Positions 47,914 to 57,162 of a stretch of 64,000 nt of DNA are shown here, one piece after another; positions within the stretch are counted from its first letter, which is position 1, and every line of letters begins with the position of its first letter. The stretch is from Zunongwangia atlantica 22II14-10F7. Its GTDB lineage: Bacteria > Bacteroidota > Bacteroidia > Flavobacteriales > Flavobacteriaceae. The stretch is from contig NZ_ARYN01000005.1 of assembly GCF_002094855.1 (NCBI RefSeq), positions 124,001 to 188,000 on the forward strand. Reading direction: 5' to 3'. A program made the translations under genes and the position numbers. The notes under the pieces are model-generated. The model had not been told where the DNA came from. It saw only the letters and a list, made by a program, of their open reading frames with translations, and ran no database searches.

Positions 47914-49377
47914 ATGAAGCAAAAAATAAGCATTATCGGCTCTGGATTTGCTTCACTAGCCGCCTCTTGCTACCTGGCAAAAGAAGGTTATGATATCACC
48001 ATTTATGAAAAAAATGCTGAAATTGGAGGTAGAGCTCGCCAATTAAAAAGAGACGGATTTACCTTCGATATTGGTCCTACCTGGTATTGGATGCCCGATG
48101 TTTTTGAACGCTTCTTTGCCGATTTTGGCAAAAAACCAGAGGATTTTTATACGCTTATAAAACTAGATCCTGCCTACCGTGTTTATTTTCAAAAAGGCCA
48201 TTTTATAAGTATTGAAGATAGTCTTGAAAAAATTTATGCAGCTTTCGAGAAAGAAGAACCCGGGAGTTCTAAACCTTTAAAGAAGTTTATAAAAGAAGCG
48301 CAGGAAAATTACGACATTGCCATTAAAGATGTAGTTTATCGTCCCGGAGTGTCTCCGCTAGAACTCGTAACTCCGCAAACCGCTGCCAGAATTGGACAAT
48401 TTTTTAGCACGATTTCAAAAAAGGTCAGAAAAGAATTCAGCAATGAAAACCTTATCAAGATTCTTGAATTTCCGGTACTATTTTTAGGAGCAAAACCTAC
48501 CAACACGCCGTCTTTTTATAGCTTTATGAATTATGCCGATTTTGGTCTCGGCACCTGGCATCCAAAAGGCGGAATGTATGAAGTTATTAGAGGTATTCAA
48601 TCCTTAGCCGAAAGTCTTGGAGTTAAAATAAAAACAAACTGCAATGTTTCTAAGATTAAAGTAGAAAACGGGACTGCAAAAGGCCTGTATGTAAACGATG
48701 AATTTATAGCCAGCGATATTGTACTTAGCGGCGCAGATTATCACCACAGCGAACAATTACTTCCGCAAGAACATCGTCAATACTCAGAGAAATATTGGGA
48801 AAGTAGAACTTTTGCGCCTTCTTCGTTACTTTTTTATGTTGGTTTCGATAAAAAGTTAAAAGATACCGTGCATCACAGTTTGTTTTTTGATACCGATTTT
48901 GATGTACACGCTCAAAATATTTATGACGCTCCAAAATGGCCAGAAAATCCACTTTTCTACGCCAGTTTTCCTTCAGTGACCGATGATAATGTTGCTCCTA
49001 AAGGTAACGAAGCAGGGATTTTCTTGATTCCGCTTGCTCCAGATATCGAAGACACTCCAGAGCTTAGAAATAAATATTTCGAAAAAATTATCACAAGATT
49101 CGAGAATATCACAAACCAAAGTGTTAAAAATAACATTATATTTAAAGAGTCCTTCTGTGTAAACGATTTTAAAGAAGCTTATAATTCTTACAAAGGAAAC
49201 GCATACGGGCTTGCTAACACATTGCTCCAAACAGCATTTTTAAGACCAAAGCTTAAAAGCAAAAAAGTAAAGAATTTATTTTTTGCAGGACAGCTTACAG
49301 TACCCGGCCCGGGAGTTCCACCATCACTAATCTCGGGAAAATTAACCGCCGGATTAATTACAAAAAATAAAATTTAA
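47914..49377 (+). CDS. crtI: Phytoene desaturase
   Basis: A 487-residue FAD enzyme that turns phytoene into lycopene by four desaturations. The N-terminal dinucleotide-binding motif IIGSGFASLAASCYLAKEGY and GGRARQLKRDGFTFDIGPTWY, and the C-terminal LFFAGQLTVPGPGVPPSLISGKLTAG are the family's signatures. It begins one base after the regulator's stop and crtB begins 4 bp after its end, so the genes are translationally linked. Confidence 0.95.
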   Translation: MKQKISIIGSGFASLAASCYLAKEGYDITIYEKNAEIGGRARQLKRDGFTFDIGPTWYWMPDVFERFFADFGKKPEDFYTLIKLDPAYRVYFQKGHFISIEDSLEKIYAAFEKEEPGSSKPLKKFIKEAQENYDIAIKDVVYRPGVSPLELVTPQTAARIGQFFSTISKKVRKEFSNENLIKILEFPVLFLGAKPTNTPSFYSFMNYADFGLGTWHPKGGMYEVIRGIQSLAESLGVKIKTNCNVSKIKVENGTAKGLYVNDEFIASDIVLSGADYHHSEQLLPQEHRQYSEKYWESRTFAPSSLLFYVGFDKKLKDTVHHSLFFDTDFDVHAQNIYDAPKWPENPLFYASFPSVTDDNVAPKGNEAGIFLIPLAPDIEDTPELRNKYFEKIITRFENITNQSVKNNIIFKESFCVNDFKEAYNSYKGNAYGLANTLLQTAFLRPKLKSKKVKNLFFAGQLTVPGPGVPPSLISGKLTAGLITKNKI

Positions 49378-49381
49378 TGCT

Positions 49382-50221
49382 ATGAAATCTATTTTTGACG
49401 TTGTTTCCAGAACGTGCAGTAAAGAAGTTACCAATGCTTACAGTACTTCTTTTTCTTCTGCTACAAAAATGCTGGCTCCAAGTATACGGCAGGACATTTA
49501 CAATATTTATGGTTTTGTAAGATTTGCAGACGAAATCGTAGACAGTTTTCATGATTACGATAAAGAGAAATTATTCAACGATTTCGAGATCGATCTTTAC
49601 AAGGCTTTAGAAGATAAAATTAGTTTAAACCCTATTCTTAACTCATTTCAGGAAACGGTACACAAGTACAACATCGATAAAGAATTGTACGTGGCTTTTA
49701 TGAAAAGTATGCAGCTGGATCTTCATAAATCAGATTACCTTAGCATTAACGAATACAAAGAGTATATCTACGGAAGCGCAGATGTTGTAGGTCTTATGTG
49801 TTTAAAGGTATTTGTAAAAGGTGATCAAAAAAAATATGACGAGCTTAAAGAATCTGCCATGAGTTTAGGCTCGGCTTTTCAAAAAGTAAACTTCCTTAGA
49901 GATCTTAAAGCCGATTTTGAAGATTTAAACCGAAGTTATTTCCCAAACACCAATCTTGATCAATTAGACGAAGCCAGTAAAAAACGTATTATTGCTGAAA
50001 TTGAAGAAGATTTTAGAAAAGGCTTAAACGGAATTATACATTTACCGGTTGAAGCGAAATTTGGAGTTTACACGGCTTATATTTATTACAAAAAACTACT
50101 TTATAAACTAAAACAAACGCCTTCTTTAGAAATTAAGAAAAAGCGAATTAGAGTATCAGATTATCAAAAAGCAGGTTTGCTTGCAAAATCTTATATCTCT
50201 TGCCGCCTTAATCTTATATAA
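49382..50221 (+). CDS. crtB: Phytoene synthase
   Basis: A 279-residue enzyme that joins two geranylgeranyl diphosphates to phytoene. Both Asp-rich magnesium motifs are present: DEIVD in FVRFADEIVDSF and DLKAD in NFLRDLKADFEDLNRSYFP. YSTSFSSATKML at the N-terminus is typical. No geranylgeranyl diphosphate synthase (crtE) lies in this cluster, so the precursor must come from a gene elsewhere. Confidence 0.95.
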   Translation: MKSIFDVVSRTCSKEVTNAYSTSFSSATKMLAPSIRQDIYNIYGFVRFADEIVDSFHDYDKEKLFNDFEIDLYKALEDKISLNPILNSFQETVHKYNIDKELYVAFMKSMQLDLHKSDYLSINEYKEYIYGSADVVGLMCLKVFVKGDQKKYDELKESAMSLGSAFQKVNFLRDLKADFEDLNRSYFPNTNLDQLDEASKKRIIAEIEEDFRKGLNGIIHLPVEAKFGVYTAYIYYKKLLYKLKQTPSLEIKKKRIRVSDYQKAGLLAKSYISCRLNLI

Positions 50222-50237
50222 TTTGTAAATTTAGACT

Positions 50238-50693
50238 ATGATTACAATTCTTTGGATCGCTATATTTTTAGCCACCTTCGTTGGTATGGAAGGTATGGCC
50301 TGGTTTACACATAAATATATTATGCATGGTTTTTTATGGAGCCTGCATAAAGATCATCATCAAAAAGATCATAGCAGCTGGTGGGAACGTAATGATTTAT
50401 TTTTCGTTTTTTACGCTGCCGTAAGTATTGGCTGCTTTCTTTTATGGCGTTACGAAGACGTTTGGTTTACTTTGCCTATTGGCCTAGGAATTTTAGCTTA
50501 TGGGATCGCTTATTTTAGCGTTCACGACATCTTTATTCACCAGCGCTTTAAAATCTTTAGAAACGCTAACGGAACGTATGCAAAAGGGATTAGAAGAGCG
50601 CATAAAATGCACCATAAGCACATTGGTAAAGAAGATGGTGAAAACTTTGGGATGTTGCTGGTTCCTTTTAAATACTTCAAAAAATCTAAGTAA
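50238..50693 (+). CDS. crtZ: Beta-carotene hydroxylase
   Basis: A 151-residue membrane di-iron hydroxylase that makes zeaxanthin from beta-carotene. The four histidine clusters are visible: HKYIMH, HKDHH, HDIFIH and HKMHHKH, between hydrophobic segments (about 3-20, 54-72, 78-95). Length and order match bacterial CrtZ. Located 16 bp after crtB. Confidence 0.94.
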   Translation: MITILWIAIFLATFVGMEGMAWFTHKYIMHGFLWSLHKDHHQKDHSSWWERNDLFFVFYAAVSIGCFLLWRYEDVWFTLPIGLGILAYGIAYFSVHDIFIHQRFKIFRNANGTYAKGIRRAHKMHHKHIGKEDGENFGMLLVPFKYFKKSK

Positions 50694-50702
50694 ATCCTAC
50701 TT

Positions 50703-51845
50703 ATGTTAGGCCCTGTTTATTTTTATGCAATTGTTGGGGGCGGCCTGGCAGGACTTCAATTAGCTTTACGCTTAAAAGATGATGTTTTCTTTAAAGGAAA
50801 GAAAATAGCGATTATCGATCCTTCTTTTAAAATTGCTAAAGATAAAACCTGGTGCTTTTGGGAAAAAGGCAATAGTCGCTGGGATTCTTTAATTTCTGCG
50901 GAATGGCATAAAGGAAAATTTATAGCCACCACTACTGAAGAAAATTTGGAGCTAACACTGTATTCTTACAAAATGCTGACTTCAGAAAAATTCTTTGAAT
51001 ATGCTCTAGCCGAAATTCGTAAATCTGAAGACTTTTTTTTAATTGAAGATGAAATTTCAAAAATCGATCCTGTAACCATGAAAGCCGTAGGGAAAAAGAA
51101 AACCTACAACGCTACACATTTCTTTGACAGTAGAATCCCTTCAGAATATCAAGAAACTCAGGATTACACAAAAATCTATCAACATTTTAAAGGTTATCAC
51201 GTAAAAACCGAAACACCTGTTTTTAATCCAAATCAATTTACGATGATGGATTTTAGACTGACTTATAAAAACAGTACGAGTTTTACCTATATTTTACCAT
51301 TTTCAGCAACTGAAGCGCTTGTAGAATACACGTTTTTCACCCCTTTTCTTACCGAAGAAGAAATCTACGACAAACAGCTGCAAAAATATCTTTCAGAATA
51401 TCTAAAATTAGATAATTACGAAGTTTTAAATGAAGAACAAGGAATTATCCCAATGACAGACTTTCCTTTCGAAAAAAATAATAGCCCTAAAATCACCAAA
51501 ATCGGTACTGGTGGCGGTTGGGTTAAGGCTTCAACAGGATATTCCTTTAAACACACCGAGAAAAAGATCACAAAGATCATCAAAAACATCAAATCTGGCT
51601 ATGAACCTTCAAAAGATCTCTTTAGAAGTAAATATAAATTTTACGACGCTATTTTCTTAGATGTTTTAGCCCGAAGAAATGACAAAGGAGAGCAAATATT
51701 CAGCAAATTTTATCAGAAAAATTCAGTTGAAGAGATTTTCGCTTTTTTAGACGAAGAAACAACATTCACTGAAGATCTAAAGATCATGTTTAGTCTTTTT
51801 GACCCAGAATTTATTGTTTCTTTCTTTAAAAAATTCCGTCTCTAA
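50703..51845 (+). CDS. crtY: Lycopene beta-cyclase
   Basis: A 380-residue FAD-dependent cyclase of the CrtY type. It begins YFYAIVGGGLAGLQLALRL, and has KTWCFWEKG, DSRIPSEYQ, YQHFKGYHV, TMMDFR, FTYILPFS-TEALVEYTFF and TGGGWVKASTGYSF, all usual in lycopene cyclases. It closes both ends of lycopene to give beta-carotene, on which CrtZ acts. It is the last gene of the operon; its stop overlaps that of the convergent thioredoxin gene by four bases. Confidence 0.93.
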   Translation: MLGPVYFYAIVGGGLAGLQLALRLKDDVFFKGKKIAIIDPSFKIAKDKTWCFWEKGNSRWDSLISAEWHKGKFIATTTEENLELTLYSYKMLTSEKFFEYALAEIRKSEDFFLIEDEISKIDPVTMKAVGKKKTYNATHFFDSRIPSEYQETQDYTKIYQHFKGYHVKTETPVFNPNQFTMMDFRLTYKNSTSFTYILPFSATEALVEYTFFTPFLTEEEIYDKQLQKYLSEYLKLDNYEVLNEEQGIIPMTDFPFEKNNSPKITKIGTGGGWVKASTGYSFKHTEKKITKIIKNIKSGYEPSKDLFRSKYKFYDAIFLDVLARRNDKGEQIFSKFYQKNSVEEIFAFLDEETTFTEDLKIMFSLFDPEFIVSFFKKFRL

Positions 51846-52405
51846 TTGGCCAAAAGCTCCTCTAAAGTATTTCTAAAACCAGCGCTATTCCAATCTGCTG
51901 CGCCTTCTTTTTTAATCACAATTCGTCCCTTTTTATCAATAAGATAAGAAGTTGGCAACTTATAACCTTCTAAAGGATCTGGATAATTAGTTTTCATACG
52001 ATAAACCGGTAGATCATATCCTTTGGCATTCATAAATCCCTGGCTGGTTTCAAATTCCTCTCCGCTTATAAAAAGAAAAACCACACGATCTTTATAATCT
52101 TGGTAAACATCATTTAAACTCGGCATTTCTGCGATACACGGCGGGCACCAGGTAGCCCAGTAATTAATTAAAATAACTTTGTCCTTAAATTGTCTAAAAT
52201 CGACTTCATTTTTAAAACGATCTTCTAAAGTCCAGTTATAAGATTCGATCTCTGGCCGTTCTTCTTCATCAGTAACGCCAGGGCTAAAAGCTATCAACTT
52301 ATTAAAAACAATTGCTATAGGTGTTCTGGTTTGTGGTAGTAGCATTGCAATGATAATTACAACCAAAATGATATTTACCCATTCATTTTTAAAAAGCTTC
52401 TTCAT
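51842..52405 (-). CDS. TlpA-like thioredoxin-fold protein, membrane-anchored
   Basis: A 187-residue protein with one N-terminal membrane helix (about 9-27) and a periplasmic thioredoxin domain with active site WATWCPPCIAEMPSL. VILINYWATWC and the cis-Pro region PTSYLIDKKG are present. TlpA/ResA-type proteins reduce disulfides for cytochrome maturation or serve redox homeostasis. The ATG at 52405 is chosen because the longer form (52459) adds 18 residues before a normal signal anchor. Confidence 0.87.
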   Translation of the reverse strand: MKKLFKNEWVNIILVVIIIAMLLPQTRTPIAIVFNKLIAFSPGVTDEEERPEIESYNWTLEDRFKNEVDFRQFKDKVILINYWATWCPPCIAEMPSLNDVYQDYKDRVVFLFISGEEFETSQGFMNAKGYDLPVYRMKTNYPDPLEGYKLPTSYLIDKKGRIVIKKEGAADWNSAGFRNTLEELLAN

Positions 52406-52560
52406 AACTGGTAATTTCAGCAAAAATAATTGAAATACGAGGATTTTAAAGAATCTCAACCACCTTATCGCGTAACATATTTAAGCTAGTTTTAATAGTT
52501 AGACGGCAAAAAGTCCAAATTCTTTCCAGATTCAGTTTTCATATTTGAGCAAACGAAAAA

Positions 52561-53403
52561 ATGGAAAAGATGAAGAAGAAAAGTATGATTTTAAGTGGAA
52601 TGATTTCAGTTTTAGTGACTATCCTGATACTTAGTTTCAGAACAAAAAACCCCGAATACGATATTTTTAAGTATCAGATTATTGATACCTGGAATTTACC
52701 ACCGCAATTAAAAAACACTACAGGAATTAGCAAAATCGACAAAGAGCGTATCGCCTGCATTACAAAAAACGAAGGAAGCCTCTTTATTTATAACATAAAG
52801 ACCAAAAGCATCGAAAATAAGATCGAATTTGGACACAGTACTAATTATACTGATCTTGAAATTATTGAAAACACTGCTTATATATTGAAAAAAGAAGGGA
52901 TTCTTATTCGACTAAAAAATTATAAAAATAAGCCTGAAATTAACGAATATCAGCTTTTTAACGACAGCATTAGAAATGCCACTGGTCTTACTTATGATGC
53001 CAAAACCAATCGATTAATAATTGCCGTTAAAAACGACAAATTTCAGCATAAAGGAAGAAAAGGAGTGTATGCCTTTAGCATGACAACCAAGCAAATTGAT
53101 TTTAATGCTGAATATGAAATTGAGCTGAAAAGTGAGCTATTTTCTGAAAGAAAAAATGAGGAATCAGCATATAGATTTTTACCGAATGCGATAAGTAAAG
53201 ATGCTGATGGGAATTTACATATTCTAGATACAAAGCATCATGAAGTTTTAAAAGTTTCAGCAAATAATAAGAAGCCAACTTTATACAAAATGAGTCGGCA
53301 TGATTTCCCACACCCAGAAACAATTAGTAGTTTAGAAAATGGTAATTTTTTGATTCTGGATACTGCTGAAAAACCAAAAATTATAGAACTAAAATTAAAA
53401 TAG
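52561..53403 (+). CDS. SdiA-regulated-type beta-propeller protein
   Basis: A 280-residue protein with an N-terminal membrane helix or signal (about 8-25) and propeller-like repeats: NTTGISKIDKERIACITKNEGSL-like start, TDLEIIENTAYILKKEG, NATGLTYDAKTNRLIIAVKN, FLPNAISKDADGNLHILDTKHHEVLKV and SSLENGNFLILDTAE. This matches the SdiA-regulated (YjiK-like) family of extracytoplasmic propellers whose function is unknown. It converges with aconitase across a strong terminator. Confidence 0.75.
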   Translation: MEKMKKKSMILSGMISVLVTILILSFRTKNPEYDIFKYQIIDTWNLPPQLKNTTGISKIDKERIACITKNEGSLFIYNIKTKSIENKIEFGHSTNYTDLEIIENTAYILKKEGILIRLKNYKNKPEINEYQLFNDSIRNATGLTYDAKTNRLIIAVKNDKFQHKGRKGVYAFSMTTKQIDFNAEYEIELKSELFSERKNEESAYRFLPNAISKDADGNLHILDTKHHEVLKVSANNKKPTLYKMSRHDFPHPETISSLENGNFLILDTAEKPKIIELKLK

Positions 53404-53430
53404 GAAATAACCAAAATCGATTTTAAACAA

Positions 53431-53460
53431 AAAAAGCCCTCGTTTTCACGAGGGCTTTTT
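53431..53460. terminator. Bidirectional terminator between the propeller and aconitase genes
   Basis: AAAAAGCCCTCGT-TTTC-ACGAGGGCTTTTT, a 13-bp perfect stem with T runs on both strands between convergent stops. Confidence 0.92.
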
Positions 53461-53479
53461 GATTAAGTTTGATACTTAA

Positions 53480-55747
53480 TTAAGCAGCGTTTTCCTTTTT
53501 AATTAAGTTTAATGCTGAACCGTGCTTATACCATTCGATTTGTGGCAGGTTGTACGTATGTTCAGCTTTGATCGTATCTTTAGATCCATCTGCATGAACG
53601 ATCTCAATTGTAAGATCCTTATCTGGAGCAAACTCCGCAAGGTCTATAAAGTTGAATGTATCGTCTTCCTGAATTAGATCGTAATCTTCTTCATTTTTGA
53701 AAGTAAGTCCTAACATACCTTGTTTCTTAAGGTTAGTTTCGTGGATACGAGCAAAAGATTTAACTAATACCACTTTAACACCTAAGTGACGAGGCTCCAT
53801 AGCAGCATGCTCACGAGACGATCCTTCTCCGTAATTGTGATCTCCTACAACTACAGTTGGAATTCCTTCTTTTTTATACTCTCTTTGTACCGCTGGCACA
53901 CCATCGTATTCTCCGGTGATTTGGCTTTTTACAAAGTTAGATTTCTTATTAAATGCATTAATTGCCCCTATAAGACAGTTATTAGAAATATTATCTAAGT
54001 GACCACGGTAACGTAACCAAGGACCAGCCATAGAAATGTGATCTGTAGTACATTTACCCCAGGCTTTAATAAGAAGTTTTGCTCCCATTAGGTTTTCACC
54101 GTCCCAAGGCTCAAAAGGAGTAAGTAATTGTAAACGCTCACTATCTTCAGCAACTTTTACTTCTACGTCACTACCATCTTCTTTTGGTGCGATATAACCT
54201 GCATCTTCTACAGCAAAACCTTTTGTTGGAAGCTCGATACCTTGTGGCTCATCTAACATTACTTCTTCCCCATCTTCGTTGATTAATTTATCACGAGTTG
54301 GATCGAAATCTAAACGACCAGAAATTGCAATTGCAGCGACCATCTCTGGAGAACCTACAAAAGCATGCGTATTTGGGTTACCATCTGCACGCTTAGAGAA
54401 GTTACGGTTAAAAGAGTGTACAATAGTGTTTTTCTCTTCACCTTTACGGTCGCTACGATCCCACTGACCGATACATGGCCCACAGGCATTTGTAAATACA
54501 GTAGCATCTAAATCTTCAAATATTTTTAGAAGTCCGTCACGCTCTGCAGTATATCTAATTTGTTCAGATCCCGGGTTAATACCAAAATCTGATTTTGATT
54601 TAATTTTCTTGTTAACCGCTTGTTGTGCAATTGAAGCTGCACGAGTTAAATCTTCGTAAGAAGAGTTTGTACAAGAACCAATTAATCCCCAATCTACATT
54701 AATTGGCCAGTCATTTTCTTTAGCTTTTTCTCCCATTTCAGAAATTGGAGTCGCTAGATCTGGAGTAAATGGCCCATTTAAATGAGGCTTTAATTCTGAA
54801 AGATTGATCTCGATAACTTCGTCGAAATAAGTTTCAGGATTAGTGTAAACCTCGTCATCACCAGTTAAGTGTTCTTTTACAGCGTTAGCAGCTTCAGCAA
54901 CATCCTCACGGTTAGTCGCTTTTAAATAACGCTCCATAGACTCGTCGTAACCAAAAGTTGAAGTAGTTGCACCAACCTCAGCTCCCATGTTACAGATCGT
55001 ACCTTTACCAGTACAAGACATAGAACGAGCACCTTCACCAAAATATTCGATAATTGCTCCAGTACCACCTTTTACAGTTAGGATACCTGCAACTTTAAGA
55101 ATCACATCCTTTGGTGCTGTCCACCCAGAAAGTTTACCAGTTAATTTAACACCAATAAGTTTAGGGAATTTAAGCTCCCAAGGCATACCAGCCATTACAT
55201 CTACAGCATCGGCTCCACCAACACCAATAGCAACCATACCTAAACCACCTGCATTTACAGTGTGAGAATCTGTACCAATCATCATTCCTCCTGGGAATGC
55301 ATAATTTTCTAATACTACCTGGTGAATAATACCTGCACCCGGTTTCCAGAAACCAATTCCGTATTTATTAGAAACAGATTCTAAGAAATCGAATACCTCA
55401 CTACTAGATTTATTGGCACTTTGAAGATCGATTGCAGCTCCCATTTTCGCCTGGATAAGGTGATCACAGTGTACTGTGGTAGGAACAGCTACTTTCTTTT
55501 TACCAGCTTGCATAAATTGCAATAAAGCCATTTGCGCAGTCGCATCCTGGCAGGCAATTCTATCTGGAGAGAATTCTACGTAATCTTTTGCTCTCTCGTA
55601 AGCTGTAGTTGCTTCACCGTCCCATAAATGAGAATAAAGAATTTTTTCTGCAAGAGTTAAAGGTCTACCAACAACTTCACGTGCTTTAGTAACACGATCT
55701 GCCATCTGGTCGTACACCTTTTTGATCATATCAATATCGTATGCCAT
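53480..55747 (-). CDS. acn: Aconitate hydratase (mitochondrial-type)
   Basis: A 755-residue iron-sulfur enzyme of the TCA cycle that interconverts citrate and isocitrate. The [4Fe-4S] cysteines are in [10 protein letters not shown] and in [13 protein letters not shown]. Other signatures are [23 protein letters not shown] and [15 protein letters not shown]. Length and N-terminus ([15 protein letters not shown]) match the mitochondrial-type enzyme used by Bacteroidota. It is a single-gene unit ending at a strong terminator. Confidence 0.95.
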   Translation of the reverse strand: MAYDIDMIKKVYDQMADRVTKAREVVGRPLTLAEKILYSHLWDGEATTAYERAKDYVEFSPDRIACQDATAQMALLQFMQAGKKKVAVPTTVHCDHLIQAKMGAAIDLQSANKSSSEVFDFLESVSNKYGIGFWKPGAGIIHQVVLENYAFPGGMMIGTDSHTVNAGGLGMVAIGVGGADAVDVMAGMPWELKFPKLIGVKLTGKLSGWTAPKDVILKVAGILTVKGGTGAIIEYFGEGARSMSCTGKGTICNMGAEVGATTSTFGYDESMERYLKATNREDVAEAANAVKEHLTGDDEVYTNPETYFDEVIEINLSELKPHLNGPFTPDLATPISEMGEKAKENDWPINVDWGLIGSCTNSSYEDLTRAASIAQQAVNKKIKSKSDFGINPGSEQIRYTAERDGLLKIFEDLDATVFTNACGPCIGQWDRSDRKGEEKNTIVHSFNRNFSKRADGNPNTHAFVGSPEMVAAIAISGRLDFDPTRDKLINEDGEEVMLDEPQGIELPTKGFAVEDAGYIAPKEDGSDVEVKVAEDSERLQLLTPFEPWDGENLMGAKLLIKAWGKCTTDHISMAGPWLRYRGHLDNISNNCLIGAINAFNKKSNFVKSQITGEYDGVPAVQREYKKEGIPTVVVGDHNYGEGSSREHAAMEPRHLGVKVVLVKSFARIHETNLKKQGMLGLTFKNEEDYDLIQEDDTFNFIDLAEFAPDKDLTIEIVHADGSKDTIKAEHTYNLPQIEWYKHGSALNLIKKENAA

Positions 55748-56195
55748 CGTTTTAAGAGTTTTTTGTTCTAAAAAAGTCCGACAAAAATAAGAAATTTAAG
55801 CGGATTTCGAAAATGAAAAGCTCTTCTAAAAGGTTTGAGTAAAAGGCTTTACAAAGGATAGTACTTTGAAAAAATATTCAAGAAAACTTACTAAGAAACC
55901 TTCAAAAAAACAAGGTTCGTAAAATTACCAAGATATTTATAAGAATTCAGCAAATAAAATTAAGGTTAGGCTACGATTAGTTTTATTTATAGCCATTCTT
56001 AATTATTTATAGTTCAAAAAAATGATTATAATTTAAAAGCAGAATCTCACCCGATAATTGCGATTTGGTGATAAAGCCACATAAGTCTAAAATTATTGAA
56101 ATTGAGATAGCTCGAATTCAATAATGATTTTCAATAAAATAATCAAAAAGCTTAGCTTGGGCTATTAGCAAAAATTAATTTTAAGCAGCTAAGTC
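55748..56195. other. 448-bp gap between acn and moxR
   Basis: AT-rich, with no credible reading frame. It should hold the acn promoter (a box is listed at 55782-55789) and the 3' end of the moxR transcript. I see only a weak stem (AACCTT and AAGGTT at 55897-55917) and no clear terminator. Confidence 0.6.
55782..55789 (-). promoter_or_regulatory. Promoter -7 box of acn
   Basis: On the minus strand TATTTTTG matches TAnnTTTG, 34 bp before the acn ATG; a weak -33 (TTTCG) lies about 19 bp further upstream. Confidence 0.5.
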
Positions 56196-57149
56196 CTAAA
56201 AAAGTTCCTTGATTAAGGTTTCAACAGTTAGACCTTCAGCTTCAGCTTTATAGTTTTTTATAATTCGATGACGTAAAATCCCTATCGCTACTGCCTGAAC
56301 ATTTTCTTTATCTGGAGAATATTTTCCATTTACCGCAGCATGAGTTTTTGCAGCAAGTATAAGATTTTGTGAAGCTCTAGGGCCTGCTCCCCAATCTAAA
56401 TAGTTTTTCACAAGCTCTGGAGCTGCTTCTGAATTTGGTCTTGTTTTACCAACCAGTTTTACGGCATATTCGATCACATTATCGGCTACAGGCATTTTTC
56501 TAATTATCTGCTGAATTTCACTAATCTCAGCTGAAGTAAATAGAGATTGCACAGCGTACTGTTTATCTGTTGTAGTATTTTTAACCACGTTCACTTCTTC
56601 CTCGAAAGTTGGATACTCCAGGTTAATAGCAAACATAAAACGATCTAACTGAGCTTCTGGCAAAGGATAGGTTCCCTCCTGCTCAATTGGGTTTTGTGTT
56701 GCCAGCACAAAATAAGGCGAATCTAAACGATAACGATGCCCTGCAACGGTTACAGATTTTTCTTGCATTGCTTCTAAAAGCGCAGCCTGTGTTTTTGGTG
56801 GAGTACGATTAATCTCGTCTGCCAATAAAATATTGGTAAACACGGGTCCTTTTATAAACTGAAATTCGCGCTTTTCGTTAAGAATTTCAGACCCCAGTAT
56901 ATCACTCGGCATTAAATCTGGCGTAAACTGAATACGCTTAAAATCGAGACCAAGCGCTTTTGAAATGGTATTTACCATTAAGGTTTTTGCCAAACCAGGA
57001 ACCCCTATTAACAAAGAATGCCCTCCGGAAAATACGGAGAGCAGTATTTGATCTATTACTTTTTCCTGTCCTACAATTACTTTACTTATTTCACTTTTTA
57101 AGCTCTTATGCTTTTCTACAAAATTCTCTAGTAAGTTAACGTCAGACAT
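56196..57149 (-). CDS. MoxR-family AAA+ ATPase
   Basis: A 317-residue AAA+ ATPase. Walker A GVPGLAKT, Walker B ILLADEINR with TPPKTQAALLEAMQE, sensor 1 VLATQNPIEQEGTYPLPEAQLDRF and a C-terminal lid domain (about 235-317). MoxR ATPases act as chaperones that help insert cofactors or activate partner proteins, often with VWA-domain proteins. Here the usual partners (DUF58, VWA) are not downstream; the gene instead ends a run of two periplasmic folding genes, 13 bp after the SurA-like gene. Confidence 0.92.
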   Translation of the reverse strand: MSDVNLLENFVEKHKSLKSEISKVIVGQEKVIDQILLSVFSGGHSLLIGVPGLAKTLMVNTISKALGLDFKRIQFTPDLMPSDILGSEILNEKREFQFIKGPVFTNILLADEINRTPPKTQAALLEAMQEKSVTVAGHRYRLDSPYFVLATQNPIEQEGTYPLPEAQLDRFMFAINLEYPTFEEEVNVVKNTTTDKQYAVQSLFTSAEISEIQQIIRKMPVADNVIEYAVKLVGKTRPNSEAAPELVKNYLDWGAGPRASQNLILAAKTHAAVNGKYSPDKENVQAVAIGILRHRIIKNYKAEAEGLTVETLIKELF

Positions 57150-57162
57150 TCAGTAATTAATT

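Noticed and set aside
55897-55917. Stem AACCTT/AAGGTT as terminator of moxR
   Set aside because: Only six base pairs, about 280 bp away from the stop and without a T-run.
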